From: Streptomyces sp. HUAS YS2
Lineage (GTDB): Bacteria > Actinomycetota > Actinomycetes > Streptomycetales > Streptomycetaceae
Length of the DNA stretch: 64,000 nt
Assembly: GCF_033343995.1 (NCBI RefSeq)
Contig: NZ_CP137573.1
Coordinates: 4,125,001-4,189,000, forward strand
Reading direction: 5' to 3'
The notes under the pieces are model-generated. The model made no database searches. It was not told the DNA's origin and saw only the letters and a list, made by a program, of their open reading frames with translations. The position numbers and the translations under genes were made by a program. How positions within the stretch are numbered: the first letter of the stretch is position 1; each line of letters begins with the position of its first letter. Shown here piece after piece: positions 32,764 to 41,383 of the stretch.

Positions 32764-34338
32764 CTACCGGTCCGCCGTCGCGGCGTTGCTCTTCAGTGCG
32801 ACCTCCTTGATGAAGAGCGTCACCAGGAAGGCGAGCAGCGCGAACGGCGCCGAGTAGAGGAAGACGTCGCCGACGCCGTGCCCGTACGCGTCCTCCATGA
32901 CGGTACGGATCGGGGCGGGCAGCTTGTCCATGTCGGGGATCCCGCCGCCGCCCTGACCCATGGCCGCCGCGGCCTTCGGACCCAGCTCCGCGAGGCCCTC
33001 CTTGACGTAGTCGGTGACCCGGTGGGCCATGACCGCGCCGAGCGCCGAGACGCCGATCGCGCCGCCGAGGGAGCGGAAGAAGGTGACGACGGAGGAGGCC
33101 GAGCCGAGGTCGGAGGGGTCGACCTGGTTCTGCGTGCAGAGCACGAGGTTCTGCATCATCATGCCGAGGCCGAGACCGAGAACCGCCATGAACAGCGCGA
33201 TGTGCCAGTACTCCGTGTCGTACCGGATGGTGCCGAGCAGGCCGAGGCCGCCCGCGGCGAGCGCGCCGCCGGCGATCAGCCACGCCTTCCAGCGGCCGGT
33301 CTTGGTGATGACCTGGCCGGAGACCGTGGACGAGACGAACAGGCCCGCGATCATCGGGATGGTCAGGACGCCGGACATCGTCGGCGACTCGTTCCGGGCC
33401 AGCTGGAAGTACTGGCTGAAGAACACGGTGCCGGCGAACATCGCGACGCCCACGAAGAGCGAGGCCAGCGAGGCCAGCGTGATGGTGCGGTTGCGGAACA
33501 GGCGCAGCGGGATGATCGGCTCGCTCGCCCGCGACTCGACGAAGACGAAGACCGCACCGAGCAGGACCGAACCGCCGACCATGACGGCGCTCTGCCAGGA
33601 CATCCAGTCGTACTTGTCGCCCGCGAAGGTGACCCAGACGAGCAGCAGGGAGACGGCGGCGCTGATGAAGAGGGCGCCGGCCCAGTCGACCTTGACGTCC
33701 CGCTTCACGACCGGGAGCTTCAGGGTCTTCTGCAGCACGAGGAGCGCGATCAGCGCGAACGGCACACCGACGTAGAAGCACCAGCGCCAGCCGAGCCACT
33801 CGGTGTCCGTGATGACGCCGCCGAGCAGCGGGCCGCCGACGGTGGCGACGGCGAAGACCGCACCGAGGTAGCCGCTGTACCTGCCGCGCTCACGCGGGGC
33901 GATCATGGCGGCCAGGATGATCTGGGAGAGGGCGGTCAGACCGCCGACGCCGATGCCCTGGACGACGCGGCAGGCGATGAGCATGCCGGTGCTCTGGGAG
34001 AGACCGGCCACCACCGAGCCGGCGACGTAGATCAGCAGGGCTATCTGGACGAGCAGCTTCTTGGAGAAGAGGTCGGCCAGCTTGCCCCACAGCGGCGTGG
34101 TCGCGGTCATCGACAGCAGGGACGCCGTGACGACCCAGGTGTACGCGGACTGGCCACCGCCGAGGTCCGTGATGATCTCGGGCAGCGCGTTGGAGACGAT
34201 CGTCGACGACAGGATGGCGACGAACATGCCGAGCAGCAGCCCGGACAGAGCCTCCATGATCTGCCGGTGGGACATGGGCGCCCCGCCGGAGACGTGGCCG
34301 CCCGCCTGTGTCGCGGGGGCGGGGGTGGTCGTGGCCAT
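32764..34338 (-). CDS. DHA2-family (EmrB/QacA) drug exporter
   Basis: 524 residues, ATG 34338 with GAAGGAAG upstream. Fourteen helices; FVAILSSTIVSNALPEII (motif D1), PLWGKLADLFSKKLLVQIAL (motif A), VFAVATVGGPLLGGVITDTE (motif C). Acts as a proton antiporter for lipophilic compounds. It is the second gene of a two-gene operon behind a MarR regulator, 15 bases downstream of it, so export is presumably derepressed when MarR binds its ligand. Confidence 0.93.
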   Translation of the reverse strand: MATTTPAPATQAGGHVSGGAPMSHRQIMEALSGLLLGMFVAILSSTIVSNALPEIITDLGGGQSAYTWVVTASLLSMTATTPLWGKLADLFSKKLLVQIALLIYVAGSVVAGLSQSTGMLIACRVVQGIGVGGLTALSQIILAAMIAPRERGRYSGYLGAVFAVATVGGPLLGGVITDTEWLGWRWCFYVGVPFALIALLVLQKTLKLPVVKRDVKVDWAGALFISAAVSLLLVWVTFAGDKYDWMSWQSAVMVGGSVLLGAVFVFVESRASEPIIPLRLFRNRTITLASLASLFVGVAMFAGTVFFSQYFQLARNESPTMSGVLTIPMIAGLFVSSTVSGQVITKTGRWKAWLIAGGALAAGGLGLLGTIRYDTEYWHIALFMAVLGLGLGMMMQNLVLCTQNQVDPSDLGSASSVVTFFRSLGGAIGVSALGAVMAHRVTDYVKEGLAELGPKAAAAMGQGGGGIPDMDKLPAPIRTVMEDAYGHGVGDVFLYSAPFALLAFLVTLFIKEVALKSNAATADR

Positions 34339-34353
34339 GAACTTCCTTCGTTA

Positions 34354-34812
34354 TCAGGCGTGGTGGGCCCGGCAGTCTCCGAAGGACTCACGGAGGCGGG
34401 CGAGCATGGTGGTGAGCAGGTCGACGTCGTCGTCGGACCACTCCGCGAGGTGCCGGGTGAAGGCTTCGGTCACCCGGCGGTCGAGTTCGGTGAGCATGTC
34501 GTGGCCGGACGGGGTGATCCGCAGGATCCGGGAGCGCCGGTCGTCCGGGTCGGGCAGTCGCTCGATCCAGCCGTGCTCCACCGTGTGGGCGACATGGCGG
34601 CTGCACACGGACATGTCGACGGCCATCACCTCGGCCAGCCGGCCGATCCGCATGTCGCCGTGGTGCTTGACGAGCGCGAGGACGGCCGCTGCCCCGCCCT
34701 GGCACTCGACGGGCAGTGCGCGAGCGAGTCCGCGCTTCACGGCGCCGATGGCACTCACCTGGCGGGCGAGGTTCTCGTACCGGTTCGGCTTCTCCACCGC
34801 GTCCCCATCCAT
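34354..34812 (-). CDS. MarR-family regulator
   Basis: 152 residues from ATG 34812; ATG 34833 (seven more residues) is also possible and neither has a good Shine-Dalgarno. The winged helix is at about 40-110 (VLALVKHHGDMRIGRLAEVM, VCSRHVAHTVEHGWIERLPD, DRRSRILRITPSGHDML), flanked by dimerisation helices. It leads the operon with the downstream exporter. Two matching palindromes lie at and just before the start, consistent with autorepression. Confidence 0.9.
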   Translation of the reverse strand: MDGDAVEKPNRYENLARQVSAIGAVKRGLARALPVECQGGAAAVLALVKHHGDMRIGRLAEVMAVDMSVCSRHVAHTVEHGWIERLPDPDDRRSRILRITPSGHDMLTELDRRVTEAFTRHLAEWSDDDVDLLTTMLARLRESFGDCRAHHA

Positions 34813-34815
34813 CTT

Positions 34816-34858
34816 GTTGCTTAGGGCAACCATAGAGATAGATGGTTGCTTCAGGCAA
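34816..34858. promoter_or_regulatory. Paired MarR operators
   Basis: GTTGC-TTAGG-GCAAC at 34816-34830 and TTGC-TTCAG-GCAA at 34846-34858 share the pattern TTGC-N5-GCAA typical of MarR sites; their centres are 29 bases apart. If the gene starts at 34812 both are upstream of it, which favours that start. Confidence 0.7.
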
Positions 34859-34920
34859 ACTAAAACGGTCAAACGGCGCTAAAGAATCGGCAAAGTGGGA
34901 GGGGGCGTGCGGGAGTGGTG

Positions 34921-34946
34921 CCGGGGGTTGGGGCCGCAACCCCCGG
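34921..34946. repeat. Inverted repeat between divergent genes
   Basis: CCGGGGGTTG and CAACCCCCGG form a perfect 10-base stem with a six-base loop, 20 bases before the small membrane protein gene. As neither flanking gene ends here, it is more likely regulatory than a terminator. Confidence 0.45.
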
Positions 34947-34965
34947 TTCGCTAGGGTCCTTTCCC

Positions 34966-35178
34966 ATGGCACACAACCCCCACGCACCGCAGGGTCAGGG
35001 CCCCGAGGGCAGCTACGACCCCGCCGGCAGCACCCAGATGTTCCGCGCCTTCGTCGACGAGGCCCCGCAGCGCCAGGCCCAGGCCGCGCCGTCCTCGGGC
35101 CCGCGTGTCGGCCTGATCGTGGGCGTCGTCGCGGCGATCGTCGTCCTCGCGGCGGTGGGCTGGCTCGCCCTGGGCTGA
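34966..35178 (+). CDS. Small single-pass membrane protein, 70 aa
   Basis: Starts at ATG 34966. Residues 1-45 are hydrophilic (MAHNPHAPQGQGPEGSYDPA, STQMFRAFVDEAPQRQAQA) and residues 46-68 form one hydrophobic helix (VGLIVGVVAAIVVLAAVGWL) close to the C-terminus, a tail-anchored-like layout. No known domain. The gene converges with another small membrane protein. Confidence 0.7.
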   Translation: MAHNPHAPQGQGPEGSYDPAGSTQMFRAFVDEAPQRQAQAAPSSGPRVGLIVGVVAAIVVLAAVGWLALG

Positions 35179-35193
35179 GGCCCGCCGCCCGCG

Positions 35194-35430
35194 TCAGCGA
35201 AGGAAGGCGGCCGCGACGACCAGCAGCACGAGCGCGACGGCCGCCAGGGCGAGGCAGCCCTGACGGCCGCAGCCGCCGTCCGGATCACCCCGCCGGACCT
35301 CGACCTGGCCTCCCGGGGGAGTGCCCGGGTGCCTTCCCGCGTAGTGCTCGAGCTGCAGTCGCTCCCCTTCCGACGCCCTGAGCCAGGGCGTCTTGAAGGA
35401 GCATTCGCCGCACCAATAGCGATAGTTCAC
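35194..35430 (-). CDS. Small zinc-ribbon membrane protein, 78 aa
   Basis: The N-terminus MNYRYWCGECSFKTPWLRAS carries a C-x2-C pair and a downstream H (LEHYAGRHPG) suited to a C2H2-like zinc site. A second cysteine pair is in GGCGRQGC, followed by a C-terminal helix (LALAAVALVLLVVAAAFL) that should anchor it in the membrane. Function unknown; conserved-looking composition and a good start context support it as a gene. Confidence 0.7.
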   Translation of the reverse strand: MNYRYWCGECSFKTPWLRASEGERLQLEHYAGRHPGTPPGGQVEVRRGDPDGGCGRQGCLALAAVALVLLVVAAAFLR

Positions 35431-35547
35431 GCACCGAGCGTGACCTTGGTCATGTTCGGCGAACAGGCCGGGAACCTGCCATCGGTGACCGGTGGCCGCC
35501 GGTAGGCTCGCCGCCGTCGCTTACTGGTCGGTAGGGGGAGACGCCCG

Positions 35548-38067
35548 GTGACGGAACAGCTCGGCACGCTGCTACGCCGATTACGTACCTCCGCCGGTCT
35601 GACGCAGGAGCAGACGGCCGAGCGGTCCGGGGTGAGCGTGCGCACCATTCGCCGCCTGGAGAGCGGCAGATCCACGGATCACCGGCTGGGGACGGTGAAC
35701 CTGCTGGCCGACGCGCTCGACCTCGGCGAGGAGGACCGCCGGCGTCTGGCGGCCGCACTCGCGAAACCGCGCACCGCGGAGGAATCCCAGGAGCCCGCGG
35801 ACCATCCCGTACAAGATCCCGTTCCCGTACAAGATCCCGTTCCCGTACGAGATCCCGTTCCCGTACGAGATGCCGTACGTGATCCGCGCGCCCCCTCGAC
35901 GTACACACCGCCGCCGGTGAACCGCACGCTCGCCGACGCCGCGCGGGAGTTGGCCACGGAGGTCAGACGGCGCTGGCGGCGCGAGGAGGAGCAGCGCCGG
36001 GTCCACGACCCCTTTCCGCTGCCGGTCCGGTGGAACCCCGCGCCCGCGGAGCTGACCGACCGCGCGGAGAACATCCAGCGGCTCGGTCCGGGGGAGGCGC
36101 CCCGCCGTGCGGTGGACCTGAACGGCGACCTGCGGAGCGTGGCGGAGGTCTACCGCCGGATACCCTCCGGCCGCCTGGTGATCCTGGGCCGGGCGGGCTC
36201 GGGCAAGTCGATCCTGACGATCAGGTTCGTGCTGGACCTCCTGGAGAGCCAGGACGCCCACGGCCGCGTACCGGTCGTCTTCAGTCTCGGCTCCTGGGAC
36301 CCGGCGACCACCGCGCTGCGGGACTGGCTGATCGCCCGACTGCTGCGCGACCATCCCCATCTGGCCCGCCGTGGGCCGCACGGGTCGACCCTGGCCGCCG
36401 CGCTCGTCGACGCCGACCTGGTCCTCCCCGTCCTCGACGGGTTCGACGAGATCGCGGAGGGCCTGAGACGGGAGGCCCTGGAGGCCCTCAACGACACCTC
36501 GCTGCCGCTGGTCCTCACCAGCCGGCGCCCCGAGTTCGCCGAGGCCGTCCGGGCGGCGCACGCGCCGCTGGTCTGGGCGGCGGCCGTCGAGCTCACCGAC
36601 CTCACGCCTCAGGACCTCGCGGCGTACCTGCCCCGCACCGTCCGAACGGTCCTCCCCGGCGACGGCGGCGACGGCGGCGAGGGCGGCGACGGCTGGACCG
36701 AGACCCGCGGGACCGGCGGGACCGGAACGGCATGGGACGCCGTCCTCGAGGAGACGCGTGCCCGGGAGACCCCGGCCGGGGAGCGGCTCGCGGCGGTGCT
36801 GACCACCCCGCTGATGGTCATCCTCGCCCGCACCATGTACAGCGAGACACCCGACCTGGATCCCGCCGAACTGCTGGACGCCACCCGCTTCCCCACCACG
36901 AAGTCGCTGGAGGAACACCTGCTTGCGGGCTTCGTACCCGCCGTCTACCGGCGCCGCGCCCCCGAGCGGGACGCCGCAGGCCGCCGGCCGCGGCCCGCGT
37001 CCTGGGACCCGGCGCGCGCCGAGCGCTGGCTCGGCCGGCTCGCCCACCACCTGGTACGGCTCGACCGCGACCGGCACGACCTCGCGTGGTGGCAGCTCGG
37101 CGATCTGCTGCCGCGCCCGGTCCGCGTCCTCGCGGTCGTCCTGGCCACGGCCCTCAGCATCACCCTGGCCACCTGGACGGTCGGCCTGCTGGGCCCGCTG
37201 GGGACCGGCGCGGTCCTCCTGCAGGGCAGTCTCATGGGACCGGTCGCGGGCCTCGCCTTCGGCTCGGTCCACGCGCTCATGCTCAGGTTCGGGGGCTGGG
37301 CCGCCTTCGAACCGACCCGGGTCCGGCTGACACTGCGCGGCACCCACGACAGCCTCGGCCGCCGGCCGCTGCGCACCTCGGTGATCCGGTTCGGGATCGG
37401 TCTGCTCGGCGGTTCCGTCATGGGAGTGGGATTCGGGTGCGCCCTCACCCTCCAGCGGGCGCTGTACTCGCAGGTGCGGCTGACCGATCCGGCGGTGATC
37501 GAGGGCACCCTGATCAACATCCTGTTCTTCGTCCTGACCTTCGGCACGCCCGCCGGCCTGGTCTTCGCGGTGATCTCCCTGCTCGAAGCGCCCGTCGACG
37601 TGGCCACGGCCGCCACCCCGGTCAGCCTCCTGTCCTCGAACCGCGCGACGGTGGGGCGGCAGTTCCTCGTTCTGGCCACGACGCTCACGCTGGCGATCGG
37701 CCTCGGCGGGTACCTGGTCGTCGCACTGCTCGAAGGCCCGATGGGACAGTTCAACTGGGGCCTGTCGGACGCCCTGCTCATCGGCGGGGTCGGCGGGCTC
37801 GGCGGCGCGCTCTCCTACGTGTTCGCCTTCACCGCCTGGGGACAGTGGTTCCTGCTTGCGTGCGTCTGGCTTCCGTTGACCGGGGGGCTCCCCTGGAACC
37901 CGGCCGCCTTCCTGGACGACGCCTACCGCCGCGGGGTGCTGCGTCAGAACGGCGCGGTGTACCAGTTCCGGCACGTACGGCTGCAGCACCATCTCGGCAC
38001 CACGTTCCGCCGGCAGCACCCGGACTTCGCACCGGCCACCTTCCGGTCACGGACCGACGTGCCCTGA
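35548..38067 (+). CDS. XRE helix-turn-helix / NACHT NTPase / membrane protein
   Basis: 839 residues, GTG 35548 behind AGGGGGAG. Residues 5-65 are an XRE-type helix-turn-helix (LRRLRTSAGLTQEQTAERSG, VRTIRRLESGRST). A repeat-encoded linker (DPVPV units, about 88-112) follows. The NACHT domain spans about 205-420: Walker A VILGRAGSGKSIL, Walker B/NACHT box VLPVLDGFDEIAEG, sensor LVLTSRRPEFAEA. From about 525 there are six or seven hydrophobic helices in the C-terminal third. NACHT proteins are STAND switches; bacterial ones include anti-phage effectors. No repeat-type sensor domain is visible, so membrane action is the likely output. The secreted protease gene begins 88 bases later. Confidence 0.88.
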   Translation: MTEQLGTLLRRLRTSAGLTQEQTAERSGVSVRTIRRLESGRSTDHRLGTVNLLADALDLGEEDRRRLAAALAKPRTAEESQEPADHPVQDPVPVQDPVPVRDPVPVRDAVRDPRAPSTYTPPPVNRTLADAARELATEVRRRWRREEEQRRVHDPFPLPVRWNPAPAELTDRAENIQRLGPGEAPRRAVDLNGDLRSVAEVYRRIPSGRLVILGRAGSGKSILTIRFVLDLLESQDAHGRVPVVFSLGSWDPATTALRDWLIARLLRDHPHLARRGPHGSTLAAALVDADLVLPVLDGFDEIAEGLRREALEALNDTSLPLVLTSRRPEFAEAVRAAHAPLVWAAAVELTDLTPQDLAAYLPRTVRTVLPGDGGDGGEGGDGWTETRGTGGTGTAWDAVLEETRARETPAGERLAAVLTTPLMVILARTMYSETPDLDPAELLDATRFPTTKSLEEHLLAGFVPAVYRRRAPERDAAGRRPRPASWDPARAERWLGRLAHHLVRLDRDRHDLAWWQLGDLLPRPVRVLAVVLATALSITLATWTVGLLGPLGTGAVLLQGSLMGPVAGLAFGSVHALMLRFGGWAAFEPTRVRLTLRGTHDSLGRRPLRTSVIRFGIGLLGGSVMGVGFGCALTLQRALYSQVRLTDPAVIEGTLINILFFVLTFGTPAGLVFAVISLLEAPVDVATAATPVSLLSSNRATVGRQFLVLATTLTLAIGLGGYLVVALLEGPMGQFNWGLSDALLIGGVGGLGGALSYVFAFTAWGQWFLLACVWLPLTGGLPWNPAAFLDDAYRRGVLRQNGAVYQFRHVRLQHHLGTTFRRQHPDFAPATFRSRTDVP
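35803..35868 (+). repeat. 18-bp coding tandem repeat in the NACHT gene
   Basis: Three units of GATCCCGTTCCCGTACRA (35815, 35833, 35851) preceded by a partial unit encode DPVPVQ/DPVPVR hexapeptides in the linker between helix-turn-helix and NACHT. Such a tract can change length by slippage in whole hexapeptides without breaking the frame. Confidence 0.85.
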
Positions 38068-38155
38068 CCGGTCACATATGGCCGGTGGCTCGGCCTGTGC
38101 CCCGACCTGCGCGGACACCAGCATCGGAGCGTCGCCCATCGAAGAGGAGCACGCC

Positions 38156-39406
38156 ATGAGGACACGTCAGACGACACGTCGGACGACACGTCGGACCGCA
38201 CGTCGCACGACACCCCGACGGTTACCCGTGCTGGCCGCCGCCGTCGCCTCGGTCACCGCGGCCACCCTGGCCGGAGCCCCGGCCGCCCATGCCGCCGGGC
38301 CCGGCGAGATCCGCCTGGTCCCGCTCGGCGCCGACTACTCGACCGCGCTGCAGAGCCAGGTCGACTACTGGAACCTGAACCGGCTGTCGGCCGCCGCGCT
38401 CAACAGCGACGGGGCCGAGGCCGTCGCGCCGGCGGCCGGCTGGGACGACTCCGCCCGGCCCTGGGCCGGCGGCGGGAAGATCACCCGGACTACGGGCAAG
38501 CTGGTGATGCGGATGCGCAACGCCGACGGCGCGACCCCGACCGACAGCGTCGGCTCCTGCACCGCCACCGTGGTGCAGAGCCGGAACAAGAGCGTCGTGG
38601 TCACCGCGGCCCACTGCCTGCGCATCAACTGGGGTCTGAACGCCCCGCTGGACGCCAACCAGATCGCGACGAACGTGCTGTTCATCCCCGGCTTCCGGGG
38701 CGAGAACCTGCCACGCGTCGCCCCCGGCACCGATCTGAACAGCGGCCCGGCGATCGGCTCCGACGTCGCGCCGTACGGGGTGTGGGGCGTGACGCGGGCC
38801 TGGCTGACCGAAGGCTGGGCGGCCCAGGCCAACTTCCTCAACAACAACGACATGGTCGCGATGGTGGTCGACAACCCGGCCGACGACCGTCCGGTCGAGG
38901 AGGTCGTGGGCGGCCAGCCCATCGGGTTCAACGTGGCCCGCAAGACACCGCGTACGAACTTCGGCTACCCGGCCGCGAACTACAAGAGCTACAGCGGGCC
39001 CAACTTCAGCAGCACCGGCGAGGCGGTGATCAACGGCTCGCCCAACGCGAACAACGTCCCCGCCGCGCAGCAGCGCATCTACGACGGACGCGGCCTGATG
39101 TTCAGTCAGGGGCCGTCCTGGATCAACCGCGAGTGGTGGTGGGACACCAACAGCGACCTGATGAAGACCCAGCTCAGCCCCGGCGCCAGCGGCGGCCCCT
39201 GGTTCAAGGACTTCGATCAGGGCACCGGGGAGGGTGTCCTGGTCGGCGTCACCTCGCACCTGGCCCAGTCCAGCACCGGCGGTCTCGACGCGATCGCCGA
39301 GGCCCAGGGCCGCGCCCCCAGCCCCTACATGGCCGGGACGAACTTCGGCGACCAGGAGAAGGCCGCCTTCGACACCGCCCAGTCCGTCACTCCGGGAGTC
39401 CGATGA
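38156..39406 (+). CDS. Secreted trypsin-like serine protease
   Basis: 416 residues, ATG 38156 with GAGGAG upstream. An unusually long Arg/Thr-rich n-region (about 1-22) leads into a hydrophobic core (LPVLAAAVASVTAATLAGAP) and an AHA cleavage site; the paired arginines make Tat export possible. The S1-type catalytic residues are His in VVTAAHCLRI, Asp probably in NNNDMVAMVV and Ser in SPGASGGPWFKD (GASGGP in place of GDSGGP). A long N-terminal insert precedes the protease domain. Its end overlaps the secreted esterase gene, so both are exported together; the NACHT gene lies upstream. Confidence 0.85.
   Translation: MRTRQTTRRTTRRTARRTTPRRLPVLAAAVASVTAATLAGAPAAHAAGPGEIRLVPLGADYSTALQSQVDYWNLNRLSAAALNSDGAEAVAPAAGWDDSARPWAGGGKITRTTGKLVMRMRNADGATPTDSVGSCTATVVQSRNKSVVVTAAHCLRINWGLNAPLDANQIATNVLFIPGFRGENLPRVAPGTDLNSGPAIGSDVAPYGVWGVTRAWLTEGWAAQANFLNNNDMVAMVVDNPADDRPVEEVVGGQPIGFNVARKTPRTNFGYPAANYKSYSGPNFSSTGEAVINGSPNANNVPAAQQRIYDGRGLMFSQGPSWINREWWWDTNSDLMKTQLSPGASGGPWFKDFDQGTGEGVLVGVTSHLAQSSTGGLDAIAEAQGRAPSPYMAGTNFGDQEKAAFDTAQSVTPGVR
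38162..38221 (+). repeat. 12-bp tandem repeat in a signal-peptide coding region
   Basis: Five degenerate units of ACACGTCGGACG (38162, 38174, 38186, 38198, 38210) encode the RTRQTTRRTTRRTARR n-region of the protease signal peptide. Confidence 0.8.
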
Positions 39407-40497
39407 TGAAGAACTCCGTCAAGCGCGTCCTGAGCATGCTGGTCGCGGCCGTCCTGCTGGCGCTGACCGCCCCCACCGCTCAGGCCTCCTCGCGGCCCTC
39501 ACCGGCCGACGGGTTCGGGCTGACCCAGGTCGAGAGCGCCGCCAGTACGGCTCCGACCAACACCGACACGAACTTCGTGATCACGGTGAAGTCCGCCGAG
39601 GTCCAGGGCGAGCAGAACATCCGGATCATCCTGCCGAAGGACTACGCGGCCAACCCCGGCAAGCGGTACCCGGTCCTGTACTTCCTGCACGGCTCGCCGG
39701 ACGACCCCTCCTCTCCCTTCTACGGCAACGCGGCGCTCACCGGGGCGTCCGGCATGATCACCGTCGTGCCGGACGGTGGCAACCGCGGCTGGTACGCCAA
39801 CTGGCTCAACCAGAACACCGCCGCCGGGGCCGCGAACTGGGAGAACTTCCACATCAAGCAGGTGATCCCGTTCATCGACGCCAACCTGCGCACCATCCCC
39901 ACGAAGCAGGCCCGCGCCATCGCCGGCATCTCGATGGGCGGCTTCGGCGCCTTCCGCTACGCCCAGCGGTACCCCGAGCTGTTCAGCCAGGTCGGCTCCC
40001 TGTCCGGCGACCTGGAACTGGGCGCGAACCAGATGGCCATGCGCCTGGTGGTGGTCGCGTCCCTGACCAACGCGACCGGCGCGATCTGCGCCTCCACCTC
40101 CGGGACGGTCGCCTGCGACGGCAACGCCTACGCCCCCGGCGTGGACAGCGACGCCCTCTTCGGCAGCCCGTACCCGGTCTTCGACGCCGACCGGGTCTGG
40201 AACCAGAACGACCCGGTCGCCAACGCCGCCAAGCTCCGCGGCATGGGCATCCACATCTACATCGGCAACGGTGACGGCGGGAAGCACGACGTCATGGAAT
40301 GGTGGCTGGAGAGCTCCTCCGCCCACATGAAGACCAAGCTCGACTCCCTGGGCATCCCCGTCCACTACGAGAACTACGGCAACGGCGCCGGCTGGGGCGA
40401 GTACTGCCAGGGCGGCGGCCACCAGTCCGGCTGCTGGTACCAGGACCTTGTCGACCTGATGCCACGCCTCCAGGCCTCCCTCACCCGGGCGGGCTGA
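39403..40497 (+). CDS. Secreted esterase (alpha/beta hydrolase, esterase D / antigen-85-like)
   Basis: 364 residues from ATG 39403, overlapping the protease stop; ATG 39406 has the better spacing to GGGAG and may be used. A Sec signal peptide covers about 1-30 (VLSMLVAAVLLALTAPTAQA). The catalytic domain has PVLYFLHGSPDD, the nucleophile elbow GISMGGFG at about 180 and LSGDLELGANQM; the C-terminal His is probably that of GGGHQSGCW or GKHDVMEW. It hydrolyses ester bonds outside the cell; trehalose-mycolyl-like activity is not implied. Co-transcribed with the protease. Confidence 0.87.
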   Translation: MMKNSVKRVLSMLVAAVLLALTAPTAQASSRPSPADGFGLTQVESAASTAPTNTDTNFVITVKSAEVQGEQNIRIILPKDYAANPGKRYPVLYFLHGSPDDPSSPFYGNAALTGASGMITVVPDGGNRGWYANWLNQNTAAGAANWENFHIKQVIPFIDANLRTIPTKQARAIAGISMGGFGAFRYAQRYPELFSQVGSLSGDLELGANQMAMRLVVVASLTNATGAICASTSGTVACDGNAYAPGVDSDALFGSPYPVFDADRVWNQNDPVANAAKLRGMGIHIYIGNGDGGKHDVMEWWLESSSAHMKTKLDSLGIPVHYENYGNGAGWGEYCQGGGHQSGCWYQDLVDLMPRLQASLTRAG

Positions 40498-40505
40498 CCC
40501 CGGCG

Positions 40506-41279
40506 TCACTCGGTGACGGTCGCCGTGACCTTCTGCGTGTCGATGTGCATGCCGAGGGGAACGCGCCAGGAGTCCACGCAGACCGTGTACGTCCGTTTCT
40601 TCGTCGCACCCGCGGCGAGCGGGGCGGGGAGCGGCTGCGTGGAGCCGAGTGTCGCCCAGTCGATGCCGAGCGCCCCGATGATGTGCGTCTCGAAGGCGAC
40701 CGTGCCCGAGGCCACGGCCGTGCCTCCGGTGTTGCGGAAGGTGACCGTCACCTTCTCGCACCACCGGAGGTCTGCGTCGTCGAGGGTGGCGGAGATCGTC
40801 AGCAGGGCGGGGCTGCCGGGCTTGGTGGGCGGCGGCGTCGTGCCCGGAGTGCCGGGCGTCCCGGGTGTTCCGGGTGCGGGTGAGGTCCCTCCGGGGGCCG
40901 GCGCCGGGGCGGTGCTTCCGGGGACGACCGTGGCGGTGCCGCCGGAGCCCGCGCCGCCAGGGCCCGGCGCCGTACCCGGCGAGGTGCCGCCGGCCGCACC
41001 CGTACCGCCGCTCGTACCCGTGCTTCCGCCGGCCGTGTCGCCCGCGCCGCTCGTCTCGCCGGGTCTGGGGGACGAGGTGCTGGACGTCGTCCCGCTCGCC
41101 GAAGGGCCGTCCAGCGGGACCAGGCTCACCGAGCCGGAGGGCGGGGTCGCGCCTCGCGGCGACGCGCCGCCGGCGCCCACCGCCGCGTAGCCCTCGCCGT
41201 CGCCCCCGCTGCCGCACGCGGTCAGCGCCCCGCCGAGGCAGAGCGCCACCGTGAGAAACCCCAGACGCATCCGTCGCAT
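40506..41279 (-). CDS. Lipoprotein with long Gly/Ser/Thr/Pro linker
   Basis: 257 residues. A lipoprotein signal peptide with lipobox LTAC at about residues 19-22 (FLTVALCLGGALTACGSGG) anchors it to the membrane. Residues 40-155 are a low-complexity stalk (GTSGGTGAAGG, PGTPGTPGTPGT). Residues 160-257 form a beta-rich domain with two cysteines (LRWCEKVTVTFRNTGG; TYTVCVDSWRVPLGMHI) that resembles a bacterial Ig-like or DUF11-like fold. It is surface-exposed on a stalk; function unknown. A palindrome lies 14 bases before the start. Confidence 0.82.
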   Translation of the reverse strand: MRRMRLGFLTVALCLGGALTACGSGGDGEGYAAVGAGGASPRGATPPSGSVSLVPLDGPSASGTTSSTSSPRPGETSGAGDTAGGSTGTSGGTGAAGGTSPGTAPGPGGAGSGGTATVVPGSTAPAPAPGGTSPAPGTPGTPGTPGTTPPPTKPGSPALLTISATLDDADLRWCEKVTVTFRNTGGTAVASGTVAFETHIIGALGIDWATLGSTQPLPAPLAAGATKKRTYTVCVDSWRVPLGMHIDTQKVTATVTE

Positions 41280-41292
41280 CGCGCCAGTGTGG

Positions 41293-41307
41293 CTGACGGA
41301 GCGTCAG
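41293..41307. promoter_or_regulatory. Operator-like palindrome before the lipoprotein gene
   Basis: CTGACG-GAG-CGTCAG is a perfect palindrome. It agrees with the palindrome core at 9572-9586 (CTGACGGACAGTCAG) in 13 of 15 positions, so the same TetR-type regulator might bind both. Confidence 0.5.
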
Positions 41308-41383
41308 TAAGGAAGCCGGAGAGCGAACTTCACCCGGTACGGGACCGGCTGTGGTACTCGCTCCCCGGCCTTCGTCGGTCTCG

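Noticed and set aside
34921..34946. Terminator
   Set aside because: It lies between divergent starts, so no transcript ends there; kept only as an inverted repeat.
35581..38019. 812-codon open frame antisense to the NACHT gene
   Set aside because: Its composition is that of a GC-frame shadow with no domain; the + strand gene has clear Walker motifs and a ribosome-binding site.
35803..38221. CRISPR array
   Set aside because: The direct repeats at 35803 and 38162 are contiguous coding repeats without spacers; no cas genes are present.
38156..39406. Trypsin-like protease as the effector of the NACHT protein
   Set aside because: It carries an export signal, so it would not meet a cytoplasmic switch; the link is kept only as a neighbourhood observation.
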